Source: Myxocyprinus asiaticus (Eukaryota; Chordata; Actinopteri; Cypriniformes; Catostomidae). Taken from it: DNA of 64,000 bases. Positions within the stretch are counted from its first letter, which is position 1. Every line of letters begins with the position of its first letter. Below the pieces are notes generated by a model that saw only the letters and a program-made list of their open reading frames with translations, had not been told where the DNA came from and ran no database searches. Shown piece by piece: positions 10,831-62,893 of the stretch. The DNA lies in NCBI RefSeq assembly GCF_019703515.2, contig NC_059388.1, positions 1,191,501-1,255,500 of the forward strand, in the 5' to 3' direction. The position numbers were made by a program, and so were the translations under genes.

Positions 10831-11704
10831 GCCCTGTCCCAAATGGCACCCTCCGCTCTTGTGGTCTTCCTCTGAGTGCAGACTTTGATGACGTAAGAGA
10901 GTGCAGACTTGATTGGTAAAAGTGTACATTTGGGACAGACATATGTGCACATATGACTACAGCAACAAAACCCCATTGTTTTATATCTTTAGAGAACAAA
11001 TAAAACATTATTCAGACACATGGATGGTTACAGCTTAGAACACAGTAAAACGTATAGAAAGAACATACCACCATATATTCGCTAGAATAGTTATAAAATA
11101 CACACAGCCACACTTCTGCAGGTATAAATAGCACTGTTAGACCGATTGTTGCTATATCAATAAATATAAGCAGTCTTACAAGCTACAGCCATGTGCATTA
11201 AATTATTCTTTCCTGTCTTGATATTTTAGAGACTCACAATAATTCTAAAATCCTCTTTGAAACAACAATAATAGCAGTAATTCCATATCTCTGGAAAATG
11301 TAATAAAACAAACTTTTGAACAAGTTCTACACATCAGACTTAAAAGTGATTCTATATACCCATGATAAGCAAGTGATCTGCCGTTGACAATCAGGAAAAA
11401 GCGATTATTAAAATAGATTTTTAATCTGCAGTTGAACATCGCCTTGTCTGCCATGTTCTTTCCTCCAGCTCAGAAACTGGAGTCCTTCTGATTGGTCTGT
11501 TGCAAGGACTGTTGGGTAGCCGACTGCCGTGAGCCTGGAGCAGTGCGGGCTTCGACGAAGACCACATTAGAGGCGCTCACGAGAACCCTCGCAAGCGCTA
11601 AAATCACAAGTGGGACACACACGGACTCGTAGACTTCACAAGCATGCGCAACTGAAGGCTACGAGACCGCAAGTCCACATGAAGTGCGCCATTTGGGACA
11701 GGGC
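10831..11704. mobile_element. Non-autonomous DNA transposon with perfect 17-bp TIRs
   Basis: gccctgtcccaaatggc (10831-10847) is repeated exactly inverted as gccatttgggacagggc (11688-11704). The 874-bp interior has no convincing coding frame. It lies immediately next to the candidate MITE at 10221-10827, and both interrupt the outer inverted-repeat arm. I found no obvious target duplication, so the superfamily is left open. Confidence 0.7.
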
Positions 11705-12274
11705 AACAGCCGTGCTCGTACCATTGAGGTACTACGGAGAGCGCTAAGGCTCAAAACTAGAGTTTTTAATGAGTTTTATCTGTAGAATGTTGTATTCTAG
11801 AAGTGAAAGGCAATTTCATGACTGTCTATTTATATTTGAAAATGGGGTAACAGAACCTATGTCTTTATGAACACAACCACCTACTGTTATTTCTATCAAT
11901 AAATAATATAATATTTGTGAGAGTTTTAATTTTTAATATTGTAGACTTTTGGAATAAATGTGTGCTCACTCACATAACAGTGATTTTATAAGCTAAATAT
12001 GTGACCTTTATCACAAGGCACAATACATGGACATATTGATCACATTTCTCTTTTCTTTTTTTTTTCTGAGCCCAGCGTTTTTCTTTTCTTTTCTTTTTTC
12101 TTTTTTTTTTAGAAATGCAATTGCATGATTTGGCCACAAGAGCGCCGTTGTCCACTTTAGTTCAGCTGTTTAGAATTTCACCGCAATTTACAGAGAAAAG
12201 GTCGAAAGAAATTGTAAATAAAAAAATAACATCACAGATTTTTTTAGGTTTTATCTTTGTCTTAAAACCACCCC

Positions 12275-12757
12275 CATTATAGCCGGGGGAACACATCCTG
12301 ACAGCTGAGAACGTTACTGTCAGATACTGTTCCCCCTGTCTTCAATAAGAAAGAAAGCTCATACATGTGTCAAATTCATACCGCTGACTTGTTTCCCCAC
12401 AACAGATTAGTCCTGTGATTTGTAACCATCTATCCCTAAATTTGTCCATTATAGCCGGAGGAACACATCCTGACAGCTGAGAACGTTACTGTCAGATACT
12501 GTTCCCCCGTGTTCAATAAGAAAGAAAGCTCACACAAGTATTACATGGAAAAAATAAATTGAGCATACCTTTTAGAATATACAATACAGTTCACTATAGT
12601 TGACACCAGCACAGTAGCAGCTTGCCTTACTGTCTAAATGTTTTTCAGTACAAATTTCAATAAATACAAAACTAAATGGCAAAATGGGCCATATAACACA
12701 TTAACAAAAAATTAAGAAAACAATATACCATTAAAAATGAGGGAATTAAAGAAATAT

Positions 12758-12794
<37 letters not shown>

Positions 12795-14246
12795 AAAAAT
12801 CAAAGTAATTAAAAACAAACATTCAAAATCAACGAAAAACAAACAATGTCAATTTCAAAATTACAAATAAGTAAAAAAACTTCATCAATCTTTGGTCTGT
12901 TTTTGGTCTTTTAGTTCCTTCCTTTTGTCTCACTGAGATTCAGCATGCTGCACACAGAAATGTCTCCTCTATCTTTGGCCTTCCTACACACATATTTCAC
13001 AGGTATCACAGGATATCTGTAGTGCAATAACATTTTAACAATTGTGTTATAATGTAAACATCAATGTTAATTCCTTCACCAATATAAGCTTGAGGAATAA
13101 CAGTGTTTTTTAAGCCAGTGCTTCAGTGCTTGCCACTTGAGGGGACTATTTACTTTCAGCCAATGAAGAAAATGTAAAAAAAATTAAAAAAAAAATAAAT
13201 AAAAGAGGACTGTAGCCTAATTTATTATATCTAAGAATATGTAAGCTAGATAGGTTACGAACAACATATATATATATATATATATATACGTTCATCACGT
13301 GCTTGTGAGGTCAGCACACCTAATCATATCTTACGCAGAGCTCATTGACTGGATCAACCGAACACACCAATTTAGTCCCAGTTTCAGTATTTGCATAGGA
13401 GAACCCTAAACAAGATATCAGTCAAGTTGAAAAACTGGAAAAGCAGCAGAAAAGTATGTAAATAGTGCTGTGGATGCATATCCAAACTCTCCATTAACTC
13501 TACCTCTTGTCCTTCAAGGCAAATGGGTCCAGACATTTACCGCAAACTTCTTAATTATCTATCATATGGTAGCTTCCCAGAAGGTGCTATATATATTTTA
13601 TTTGTAATATTTCTTTAATTCCCACATTTTAAATGGTATATTGTTTTCTTAAAATTTTTTGTTAACGTTTTAAATATTGTCCATTTTGCCATTTAGTTTA
13701 GTATTTACTGAAATTTGTAGTGATATATTACAAATTATCACCATCTATATCTTTTTTGAAAAACATTTAGACAGCAAGGCAAGCTGCTACTGCGCTGGTT
13801 TCAACTAAAGTGAACTGTATTGTATATTCTAAAAAGTAAGAATGCTCAATTAATTTTTTTTATGTTATTAAAGTATTCCATTTAATACTTGTGTGAGCTT
13901 TCTTTCTTATTGAACACGGGGGAACAGTATCTGACAGTAACGTTCTCAGCTGTCAGGATGTGTTCCCCCGGCTATAATGGACAAATTTAGGGATAGATGG
14001 TTACAAATCACAGGACTAATCTGTTGTGGGGAAACAAGTCAGCGGTATGAATTTGACACATGTATGAGCTTTCTTTCTTATTGAAGACAGGGGGAACAGT
14101 ATCTGACGTTCTCAGCTGTCAGGATGCATCCCCCCTGCTATAATGGACAAATTTAGGGATAGTAGGCTACAAATCACAGGACTTATCTGTTGTGGGGAAA
14201 CAAGTCAGCGGTATGAATTTGACACATGTATGAGCTTTCTTTCTTT
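12275..14246. repeat. Foldback-like element with tandem hairpin units in both arms
   Basis: The left arm starts with two tandem units of 172 bp (beginning cattatagccgg at 12275 and 12447) and continues to about 12790. The right arm (about 13570-14246) is the inverse: an AT-rich inner part (ggtatattgttttctta, agcaaggcaagctgctac) and then two units (period 166 bp, a 6-bp deletion accounting for the difference) plus part of a third. Each unit holds a two-step hairpin, for example gggggaaca 12285-12293 with tgttccccc 12328-12336 and ctgacag 12298-12304 with ctgtcag 12317-12323. The central 780 bp is AT-rich and non-coding. LINE copy B has inserted in the outer right unit. Confidence 0.75.
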
Positions 14247-14433
14247 TTCCGATTAACATTTTTTCATTGATTCGTACAGATAACAAAGAAAAACAAAACA
14301 TATATACACTGAATCAACATTTAACCCCCACTATTACCCCTCCCCAATCCCCAACCCCACCCTGACCCTTAACGAACATTCCTGTGGTCATATATATGTG
14401 TACACACACACACACACACAAAAAATATAATAA

Positions 14434-16411
14434 TCATACACATTTAAAACTATGCTTCACTCTCCACAGCCCCTCCCCGAGAGTCCCCCAAAATGCCAAA
14501 TAACTGCCCCATTTCCCATCAAACGAATCCCAGATCTCCAGCCGTTTACATGACACTTCCTCGAAAGCTGCCACCCTTCCCATCTCCATGCACCACTCCC
14601 GAAATTTGGGCACTCCAGCCGACTTCCATCCCTTATAACAATCTGTCTGCCTACCATAACACTGGTCAGGACCCAATTTTTGTATGTGTTTGTCCCCATA
14701 TTGATGACCGCACCATCGGCTAAAACACAGAGTCTGGGGCAAAATGAAGTTTGAGTGCCCAATATGTCACACATAAAACTCTGAACCTTCAACCAAAATC
14801 CTTGGATCTTAACACACCACCAAAAAACATGGGTTGTGTCTCCATCTTCTGATTGGTGTCACCAGCAGGTGGGTGTGTCTTTAAGACCAAGCCTATTCAA
14901 TCTAGAGGGGGTCCAATAGAATCTGTCAAATCTTGAATTGCATAAGGTGAACCTTGCATCTCTAGATACAGACTTGATGTTTTTTAGAATCCTAGCCCAC
15001 ACTCCCTCCTCCAATACCAAGTTTAAATCTTTCTCCCATAATCTCTTGAGAGAAGTTAAAGCTCCGTCCCCCAGACTCTGAATTAGCAGGGAGTAATACA
15101 CTGATGCCTCATGACCTTTTCCAAAAGCAGTAATCACCACTCCCAGAGTATCTGCTGCTTTAGGGGGGTGTATGCTACTCCCAGAAATAGTACAGAGCAG
15201 GTGGCGCAGCTATAAATATCTAAAGAACTGAGATCTGGGAATCTCAAAATGTTGAACTAAATTTTCAAAGGATCTCAACACTCCACTCTCATACAGGTCA
15301 CAGAGTGTATTAACCCCCCTCACAATCCACTCTGACCAACAGAAAGGGGACTTATTAATGCATAATTTTGGGTTTAGCCATATGCTCGAGGCAACATTTA
15401 AATAAATGTCTGAATTAAACACTCTGGACACTTTTGTCTATACCGAGTTCAAGTGCGAGATAACGGGATGTAACTTAACTTCTCCAATTAATTTTATAGA
15501 AAGGCTTTGCAATGGCGAAATTGGGGCAAGAACTTCCTGTTCAATACAAAACCAGGGAGGGGCTCTCTCAGGTGGAAGCAACCAATGAGCAAAATGTCTG
15601 AGACAGAATGCATAATAATAAAACAAAATCTTGGGTAGGCCTAACCCACCTTTGTCAGTCAGCCTATGTAACTTAACCAGGGCACATTCTGAGATTAAGA
15701 TGTTTCCAATTGAGCAATCAACAACAGATGAAATGAGGGACTTAGATATAAAAAAAAAATACAAAATAAAAATAAAAATAAATCTATTCTAGAATAAATC
15801 TTATGAACTGATGAAAAAAATTAATAGTCCCTACCAGATGGGTTCAAAAGTCTCCAAATATCTGCAAGACCAAGATTTTTACACATCCTGTGAAACATCA
15901 ATGTTGCTCTAGGGGGCTTGCACACATTTGCTTCACTATGATCAAGGACTGAGTCCATCAAAAGATTAAAGTCTCCTCCCAATATTATATCATGAGGGGT
16001 GCCAGTGGTTTGCAACATCCCTTCAAGATCTAATAAAAAGCATTGATCATCAGCGTTAGGTGCATAAATATTAGCCAAAATCAACCTTTGCCCCTGAATT
16101 TCAGCTAAAACAATAATGATTCTCCCTAATTTATCTTTATCCTGTTTGAGACATTTGAATTGTAGATGTTTACTTATCAGTGTAATGACTTCCCTGCTCT
16201 TACTCAAGCCAGCACTAAAGAAAACATGTCCACCCCATATCTTCCCAAATTTTTCAGCTTCCTGCAGGGAAAGATGCATTTCTTGAAGAAACAGTATATC
16301 ATATTTCTTTCATTTAAGAAAAGAAATAACCTTCCTTCTTTTTATGGGTTGCCCCAACCCACTGACATTCCACTTGGAGAGAGACAATCTACTCATATTA
16401 ACATTTGACAT
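14434..16411 (-). pseudogene. L1-like ORF2 (copy B), most of RT deleted
   Basis: Reading leftward from the start at 16411, the N-terminal endonuclease is partly open (16279-15821: LQEAEKFGKIWGG, ANIYAPN, ILGGDFNLLMD, WRLLNPSGRDY). A frame change follows, then 15764-15438 joins endonuclease end to the RT C-terminal block. The C-terminal domain (15431-14434) is broken into several frames but is recognisable against copy C (WLNPKLCINKSPFCWSEW, FGKGHEASVYYSLL). No polymerase active site remains. Confidence 0.85.
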
Positions 16412-17198
16412 TTTGACATATTGGAAAAAATAGATTGTGTGTCAAAACCAAAATTATGCAGACCACATTCCAACATTAGTGCCACAGTCAATCCCCGAAC
16501 TTCCCCCCGAACCAAACAAACAGAAAAAAGACAAACGTGTGCATTAACCTCGTGCACAACAGCGCCAGCTGGTGTCCATCCCTCTAAACTCAAACAGTCC
16601 ATCTACGCCTACGAGAGTCCCTGCGACAACTTTGCCATTGGATTGCTCAAGTCCGGTGCTTCTATACAAATTTTGTGAGACAGAATTACATAACAGAAAA
16701 TAATCTATAAAACAAACTCCAGCCAATAGGCAGAATAAACACAAAGAACGTGTTGATTCATTCACAAAACTGTATCGAAGGTGTGTTCCTCCACAAAACA
16801 AACTCCAGCCACTAGTGGGACCAGCACAAAAAGAAACAAGAAAGGCGCCCAGCTTCCTCGGACGGTCAAGTGTATGTTCAGCGAGACAGCTCACTTGGAG
16901 GCATGTGAGAAACACAACATGACTTCCTCAGTCCATTGATTTTATGAAAGACATCACTTGTTGTGGGCATGTAAATATTTTGCAGCCATCCTTAGTATCT
17001 ATTCTCAATTTGGCTGGGAACTTCAGTGTAAAAGCGACCCTTCTTCGATGCAAAAGTTTCTTGAAGGAGTGTTGTTCCACAAAACATACTCCAGCCACTA
17101 GGCGGTACCAACACAAAAAGAAACAAAAATGGCACCCAGCTTCCTCAGACAGTCAAGTGTATGTACAGCGAGACAGCTCACTTGGGGCCATATGAAAG

Positions 17199-18044
17199 TC
17201 ACCAAATGGTATACTCAACCATTGACTCTATGAAAGACAATGCTTGTTGTAGGCATGTAAATATTTTGCGGCCATCCTTAGTATTTATTCTCAATTTGTC
17301 CGGAAACATCAGAGCAAAAGCGATCTTCCGTTGATGTAAGAGTTTCTTGCATTCCTTGAATTGATCACGTTTCTGTCTTGTCGAATTCGCAAAATCTGGA
17401 AACAAGAAAATGCTGTGATTCTTCCAGGAAAGCTTTCCTTTGCTCCTTGCCTCGCACAACACAAGATCTTTATCAGATGATCTCAGAAATTTGGCCAGAA
17501 TTGATCGGGGCCTGTCTCCCTCAGTGGATCTGCGAGCTGGGACCCTGTGAGCTAGCTCGATTTCCAGCTTATGATCTGTTATTTCGAGCAGACTCGGGAA
17601 GAGCTTGTCTAGGAATTTCACCATATCTCAGCCTTCTTCATGCTCAGGAATTCCAACAATTTTCGCTGGCTACGATTCTCCAAATCCTCCAGTTTTTCCA
17701 AAACGCATTGCAAATCTACTTTGATCGCTAGCGGATTAGCAGCTAATTCCCTCTTTGATGACTCCAGATAATCGATCCATCTCTCGACGCCCCCGATTCT
17801 TGTAACCAACTCAGAGAATTTTGTTTCCATCGCAGTAATCGATTGACGTATTACAGCAAGATCCTCTTAAGTCAACAACAACTTTTGTCAGCATTACAGG
17901 CATGCTCGCCAGTTGCCGCTATATTCCTCCTGCCGCACCGTCCAAACCGAGTCCCTGGTCTGCAGGCCTATCTGAGGCACCAGCTTGAGCACGTAAGTGT
18001 CTTTTAATATCTCCAGAGCCCGAGGATTTTGAATTCTTTGCCAT
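17199..18044 (-). pseudogene. L1-like ORF1 (copy B), frameshifted
   Basis: The start codon complement is at 18042-18044. A coiled-coil part (17830-17618: KFSELVTRIGGVERWIDYLES) and the RRM/C-terminal part (17624-17199: KFLDKLFPSLLEITDHKLEIE, NHSIFLFPDF) are in different frames that overlap at 17618-17624. An N-terminal part around 17900-18044 is in a third context. A second, partly duplicated C-terminal block appears at 17116-16928 (KLRIDTKDGCKIFTCPQQVM), which suggests a local duplication in the inter-ORF region. Confidence 0.8.
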
Positions 18045-18409
18045 GTTGACTTCAAAGTACAGATATGTAGCAGGGTGTATCGAATCTCACCGGTTTATGA
18101 CACAAAAATAATTAAAAACTAGCAAAGTGCACAGAGCTCGCCGTTTACACGTCCGCTCCTCGCATGGCGTCATGTGACTCCCAATCTTTTTCTGTTAATT
18201 TAAATGTAGGTGATTGATATTGTATATTTTTGAGTTTAAAGTTTGGCAATGATAATGTGGATTATGATACTGGATTTTGAATGTATTGTTTGTACATTTG
18301 TTAAATGAAAATAAATGCATAATTTATTTATTTATTTATTTTTATTTTTTTATTTTTTTATTTTTTTTTTATAGAATACAACATTCTACAGATAAAATTC
18401 GTTAAAAAC

Positions 18410-18512
18410 TCAGTGGTACCAGCACAGTATCTCGGGGGCGAGCTTCCTTCGCCGTTTGGACGAGGGCGGGGCTAGGCGAAAACAGAATCCGAGAGGGAAA
18501 CTGACACAACAC
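18410..18512. repeat. Right arm of the outer inverted repeat (mate at 10108-10224)
   Basis: Contains ctcgggggcgagcttccttc, gacgagggcggggctaggcg and gggaaactgacacaacaccg, the inverse of the block at 10108-10224. On its outer side it touches Tc1-type terminal sequence, as the left arm does. Confidence 0.7.
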
Positions 18513-18690
18513 CGGAAAACTGCAAAATTATCCGTTTCTCTGGATTTACTATTTTGAATAAAATTAATATTTTTGTTTTATTCTATAAACTACTGAAAAC
18601 ATTTCTCCCAAATAAAAATATTGTCATTTAGAGCATTTATTTGCAGAAAATCCAGAGAAAATTATAATTTTGCAGTTTCCAGAGTACTAC
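18513..18690. repeat. Short MITE made of Tc1 ends
   Basis: Ends ggaaaactgcaaaattatcc and (inverted) ggaaactgcaaaattataat are about 170 bp apart. Between them is the same terminal sequence as in the chimeric Tc1 element (tttctctggatttactattt, ttttgttttattctataaac, gagcatttatttgcag). It ends about 65 bp upstream of the CRE-type palindrome of the host gene. Confidence 0.65.
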
Positions 18691-18755
18691 AATTATTATT
18701 CTGGAAGAAAAAGTAATTCTTTAGGAGTTTGCCCACTCCCGGCTGCCGTAGCCAT

Positions 18756-18774
18756 ACGTCACATCGTGACGTCA
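18756..18774 (+). promoter_or_regulatory. CRE/ATF-type palindrome in the likely promoter
   Basis: acgtcac-atc-gtgacgt (18756-18772) is a 17-bp inverted repeat with a 3-nt spacer. It overlaps a consensus CRE, tgacgtca (18767-18774). It lies about 200 bp upstream of the ATG at 18975 in the only non-repeat stretch before exon 1. Binding by CREB/ATF factors is inferred from the known consensus, and no transcription start is visible. Confidence 0.5.
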
Positions 18775-18974
18775 TATCGGGGCCTCTGATCATCAACAAC
18801 ACAAGCAGCCGCTGAATGTGACATGAAACAGATAATGAGCAGCGCGTTTTATTTACTAAATCAATTCATATTGTTCTCGCATTGGTAACGAGTAAACAGT
18901 ACTCTGATTCTCTGTGTATATCGCTATCTACACATCTGAATGTGAGTGAAATGACCAGACACATTTGACGAGTG

Positions 18975-58816
<39,842 letters not shown>

Positions 58817-59002
58817 TCAGACTTCCTCAAAGAATCTTCCTTCATGACTGGATGGTGACATAAATACTGTCGCTAGAGCGTGAAATCTCATGGATCATTG
58901 GCAATAATTTTATTGTATATGTTAATTGTTTTAAGCATTTGGAAAACAGGCAATGCAACCACTACATATGTAATATAACAATGTGATGTGTAATATAGGC
59001 AC

Positions 59003-59020
59003 AATAAAAAAATTAATAAA
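59003..59020 (+). terminator. Poly(A) signals of the host gene
   Basis: Two aataaa hexamers, at 59003-59008 and 59015-59020, about 190 bp after the stop codon. They are the first consensus signals in the 3' UTR and imply a short 3' UTR of about 0.2 kb. Confidence 0.7.
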
Positions 59021-59079
59021 ACAAAATTCTTTGAGATTTCCATTTAATTGATAATGCAATTATCCATACTACAATCTAG

Positions 59080-59590
59080 AGTTCTAGCAAACATGCTGCA
59101 AATTTGCCACTCATTATTTTCACATGCAGATGAGCTTTGCGGTTTGCTGCAAATTATTGGCAAAAGTTAGCAGCTCTTCACCGGTAGTGGTGAACCTGCA
59201 GCAAATTGGCGGCATGGGTAACAGGGATTTTCCAGAATTCTAGATTTTTGTAAGGGTAGCAAAGTAGTAGGACAGAAACTGAACATAAGTTATGTAATTC
59301 AAGGAATCGTTCACCCAAAACATTATTTACTCACCCTCAAGTAGTTTGAAACACATTCCATTACGAAAATCGAGAATTTGTGGCAGATTTGCCGCAAACT
59401 TGCTTAAATTCGCTACTGAAAATTTTAACATGCAAATGAGCTTTGTGGCAAACTTGCGGCAAACTGTCCATTGTTCCCAAAGGTTTGCTGGAGGTTCACC
59501 ACTACTGGCAAAGAGCTACAAACTTCTGGCAAACATTTGCAGCCAATCAAAAACTCATTTGCTCATTTAGATTTTTTGTAAGGGATGTTT
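59080..59590. repeat. Inverted-repeat element rich in ttgccgcaaac words
   Basis: ccggtagtggtgaacctgca (about 59181) and, inverted, ccagtagtggtgaacctcca (about 59508-59489) pair. The words tgcaaatttgccactc / tggcagatttgccgcaaact and acatgcagatgagctttg / acatgcaaatgagctttg are repeated in direct orientation. It looks like a MITE or two related copies. No protein coding. Confidence 0.6.
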
Positions 59591-59833
59591 TAAGGGATTT
59601 TTATTTATTTTTTGTGGAACACAAAATTAGAAATTTAAGAAGAATCTTCACAGACCTCGTTTCCATACATCAACAATTCATAGTGATCATCTGTCAAGGT
59701 CCAAAATGGACAAAAAACCACCATAAAAGTTGTCCATATAATTTATGTTAACTTTGTGTGAGGAATAGTCCCAATTTTGTTTTTCACTGACAATCTTACC
59801 CCTGTTGAAGCTTGCATCAAGTGCTGTATTAAA

Positions 59834-60005
59834 AGGTGCATTTCCACCATCGGGCCGAATGGTTCGGAGCATGGTGAGGAACGGTTCCAGTAGCATTTCC
59901 ACGAGCATAGTACTGCATGGCACGATTACAAGCCGTTCTCGGCCTGGATTTCTCCGCACGGTTAGCTAACCGTGCTCAACCGTGCTGGTGGAATGCCTTT
60001 ACTAG
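59834..60005. repeat. Short MITE with aaggtgcatttccacca ends
   Basis: aaaggtgcatttccaccatc (59834) pairs loosely with the inverse of gtgctggtggaatgccttta (59982-60001). The interior contains cggttagctaaccg, a perfect 14-bp palindrome. About 170 bp, no coding sequence. Confidence 0.5.
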
Positions 60006-60803
60006 GTGGCACCTCACAATTGTTAATATGCCAATGCCAAGGTAACTCATTTGTTTCTAGGTAGCTGGCAAAGTTTACTTTGGTGAGGTTGATAAAATTG
60101 AATAAATGTCTTTAAAAAATAGTGTATGTTTGGTGTATCTTCATGATTTTCTAAGACATTACAGAATCATTTTCTGTAAAGCTGCTTTGAAACATTTTGT
60201 GAAAAGTGCTATACAAATAAAAATAAATGTATTCTATAATGATGGTTTAACTAGTATCGTTCATTATTTTTCTACATGCCTTTTTCTTCAGGGAGGTAGA
60301 TTATGCTAGCTAGCTTATACTCGTAAAATATGTTGTCAGTAAATGTTCTTTTTAGCAAGTCTGGGAACTTTTACCTTTCTGTGTGGCCATGTCTGGTGGC
60401 ATACACAACCCCTCAGCAAATGATGGCAAACCTCTCCTTTTTGCATCATGGGCCATGTCTTTCCTGTGCTTTAGCAGAGTAAAAAAAAACGGAAAAAAGC
60501 AGTCGTATAAACTGGAATATCAGATCATCCTCCATAGTGCAATCGCTCAAATGTTTACCTCTCACGCCGTCGCCAACTGACATAAGTGTTACGTACATTA
60601 AAGCACCACAGTGGATAAAAAATAACTGTAATGGTTACTTTTGCCCGATAAATACTTCTCCCCATTGGTTTAAAAGCAGCTATAGTCGTTGACGACAAAA
60701 TTGCTTTGTTTTTTGCAAGTGTAGTAACCAAAAGCGATGCTCTATTTTTGAATCTGGAAACAAATGCAGGCTAAATGCATCTATTTATTTACACATTTAC
60801 AGG

Positions 60804-61748
60804 ATTGGGAAGGTTACTTTTAAAAAGTATTCCACTGCAGATTACAGAATACATACTGTAAAATGTAATTTGTAACGTATTCCGTTAGATTACTAAATAC
60901 ATTTGATTTCTTCTTCAGCACTGGTTGATTTTTTCACTTTAAATTCTCATTAAGAATACATTTCTGCAGTACATCTTTGCCCTAATATCAAAGGTCTTAC
61001 TTGAGAAAAAAAGTTATGCTCTAACATGAATTTTCTTCATAGAACTCATTATAAAATATATTCACACCTGGTAACAGATGCATGTAAGGCAAAAATAGCA
61101 TTTTAGCTTAGCATAAAGCTAAATGTTCACATGACAATTTAAACAAGGTTAACAATTTCTGCTGCTCCAAACTTCAAAACCTCACAGTGTACACAACGAC
61201 ATCCTTTTCTAATCGTATGTGGATTCTGTTCCCAGAATGAGGCAGGAAATATATTACTTACAGCTTTCTATATGATGTTAAAGGCTACATTGGTTAGAAT
61301 TTCTTGTAAAAAAAAATAAATAAATACCCAAACAGCATTAAAAACATTGACAAGGCATGTAATCATGTATTTAATGGATTTATGTTTCATCTGTCAAAAC
61401 GTTTCTAACTGCTTTTTGTTAAGCTGTAGAAACACGATGTAGTTACTCTATTAAGCTCCAAAGGCAAACTTCCTCAATGACATCATATCCACCTTTTCAC
61501 TCACAAACTGTTCATATAAATGAAACAAATTCATAAATGAAAGAAAAGTGTTTCATCGCTGTTCAAATGCTCCTCGGATTGCATCATTTATATGGATAAA
61601 TATTTTCCAGTTGAATGGACTAACTATTAATCAATCAAAACACTTTTTGAATGTAACTGTATTCCGATTACCTACAATTTAAACTGTAACTGTAGTGGAA
61701 TACAGTTACTAATATTTAATATTTTAAATACGTAATCCCGTTACATCC
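60804..61748. repeat. hAT-like element with gtaac/gttac ends
   Basis: Left gggaaggttacttttaaaaa, then gtattccactgcagattac pairs with the inverse of right gtaactgtagtggaatacag, then acgtaatcccgttac. About 945 bp. The interior has no coding frame. Confidence 0.55.
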
Positions 61749-62893
61749 CAGGTAGCCAGCGCAATCGGGCCAATTGCGGCTGAGTGTTGGCTCACTCGGC
61801 TGTGTTCTGGCAGCGGCTCACCAAAAGTGAGCCAGCTCTGGCCCAGTAATGGTTGCCAGATTTGGCTAGGCTTTGGATGTGCGGATTTGGCCCGATTTGG
61901 GCTGAGACACGGCACATTTAGCCACATTCGGCCCGACTATGGACCATAAGTGCTGGCCTCATTTTGAGTGAGATATGGCCATACAGACCTGGACCAGTTT
62001 AGGTTGAGTGCTGGGGGTGGACAGATCAGGGACTGGGGCACGGGATAGGGTAGAGATGCCTTTTCAAGGTGGGTCACCTTTTAACTATGTTGCAAATTGG
62101 TCCGACTTTGTCAGAAAATTATGTAGCAGTGACCCCTAAACTTAAACGTAATATATTTTAACATAACACACACACACACACACACATAATAAATTTTTAA
62201 AAAATGTACTTTGGAAGATCAGTTGTAAAGCCCTTTCCCTGTCAACTTTGTTATTTATTGTATTTCATTATTATTTTAATTCCTATTATTCATTTATTTT
62301 TTAGCTTTTTTCCACATTCTCTTTTTTTCTCAACTTTGGTGATTTCAACATGGAGGTTGTTTCTTTAATCCATTAAATGTAACTAAATTTGGTAATTAAT
62401 GATTTAATTCCTATAATCAAACAAGCTTAAAGTGGTTAAGGTAACTGTGGTTTTGAGAAAAAAACAAAAACACCATCTCTGCTCTGAGTTTCAAGACATA
62501 CGCACTAGCTGTGACATCTAGTGACGACACTTGGCGGGCTTTTGGAGCTGCTAGATTAACCGCCAGAACAGCAGAAGAACTTTTAGCTTGCTACCGTGGT
62601 GAGTATATCTTTGATAATCTAACATATAACATCATTTTAATAAACTGTTCTACACATATAATATCTACATAATGTTCATTTATAAGGAAGCTAAAATCGT
62701 GTGTTGGCTGATATAGCGCTAAATATACTCTTGAGAATTATGGTAGCCAATTTAAAAGCTTACTTAATGAATCGACAGCCTGTCTGCTAATCTTCAACAT
62801 TTTGAAAAATAAAAAATAAAAATGCTGTTTAATAAGACAAGGCGGTGTAGAGAGTGTTCGACAGGACTCATTTTTGAAATTACCACCAGCCTA
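61749..62893. other. Intergenic DNA with a ggcccg-rich repeat
   Basis: 61749-62000 is GC-rich, with recurring tggcccgatttgggctgag / ggctcactcggctg words, typical of a fish interspersed repeat. A (CA)n run lies at 62167-62186. The rest is AT-rich with no gene seen. Confidence 0.45.

Larger units (their letters stand above)
14247..18186 (-). mobile_element. L1-like LINE copy B, internally deleted
   Basis: Reverse-oriented copy of the family at 3855 and 27271. Its 5' end (cgccatgcgagg-type sequence, seen inverted at about 18160-18186) and its 3' tail (about 14247-14350) are both present. ORF2 lacks about 1.9 kb relative to copy C: endonuclease sequence up to CSIGNIL is joined to the late-RT block VKLHRLTDKGGLGLPKI. 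The breakpoints differ from those of copy A. It inserted into the outer right unit of the foldback-like element. Confidence 0.9.
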
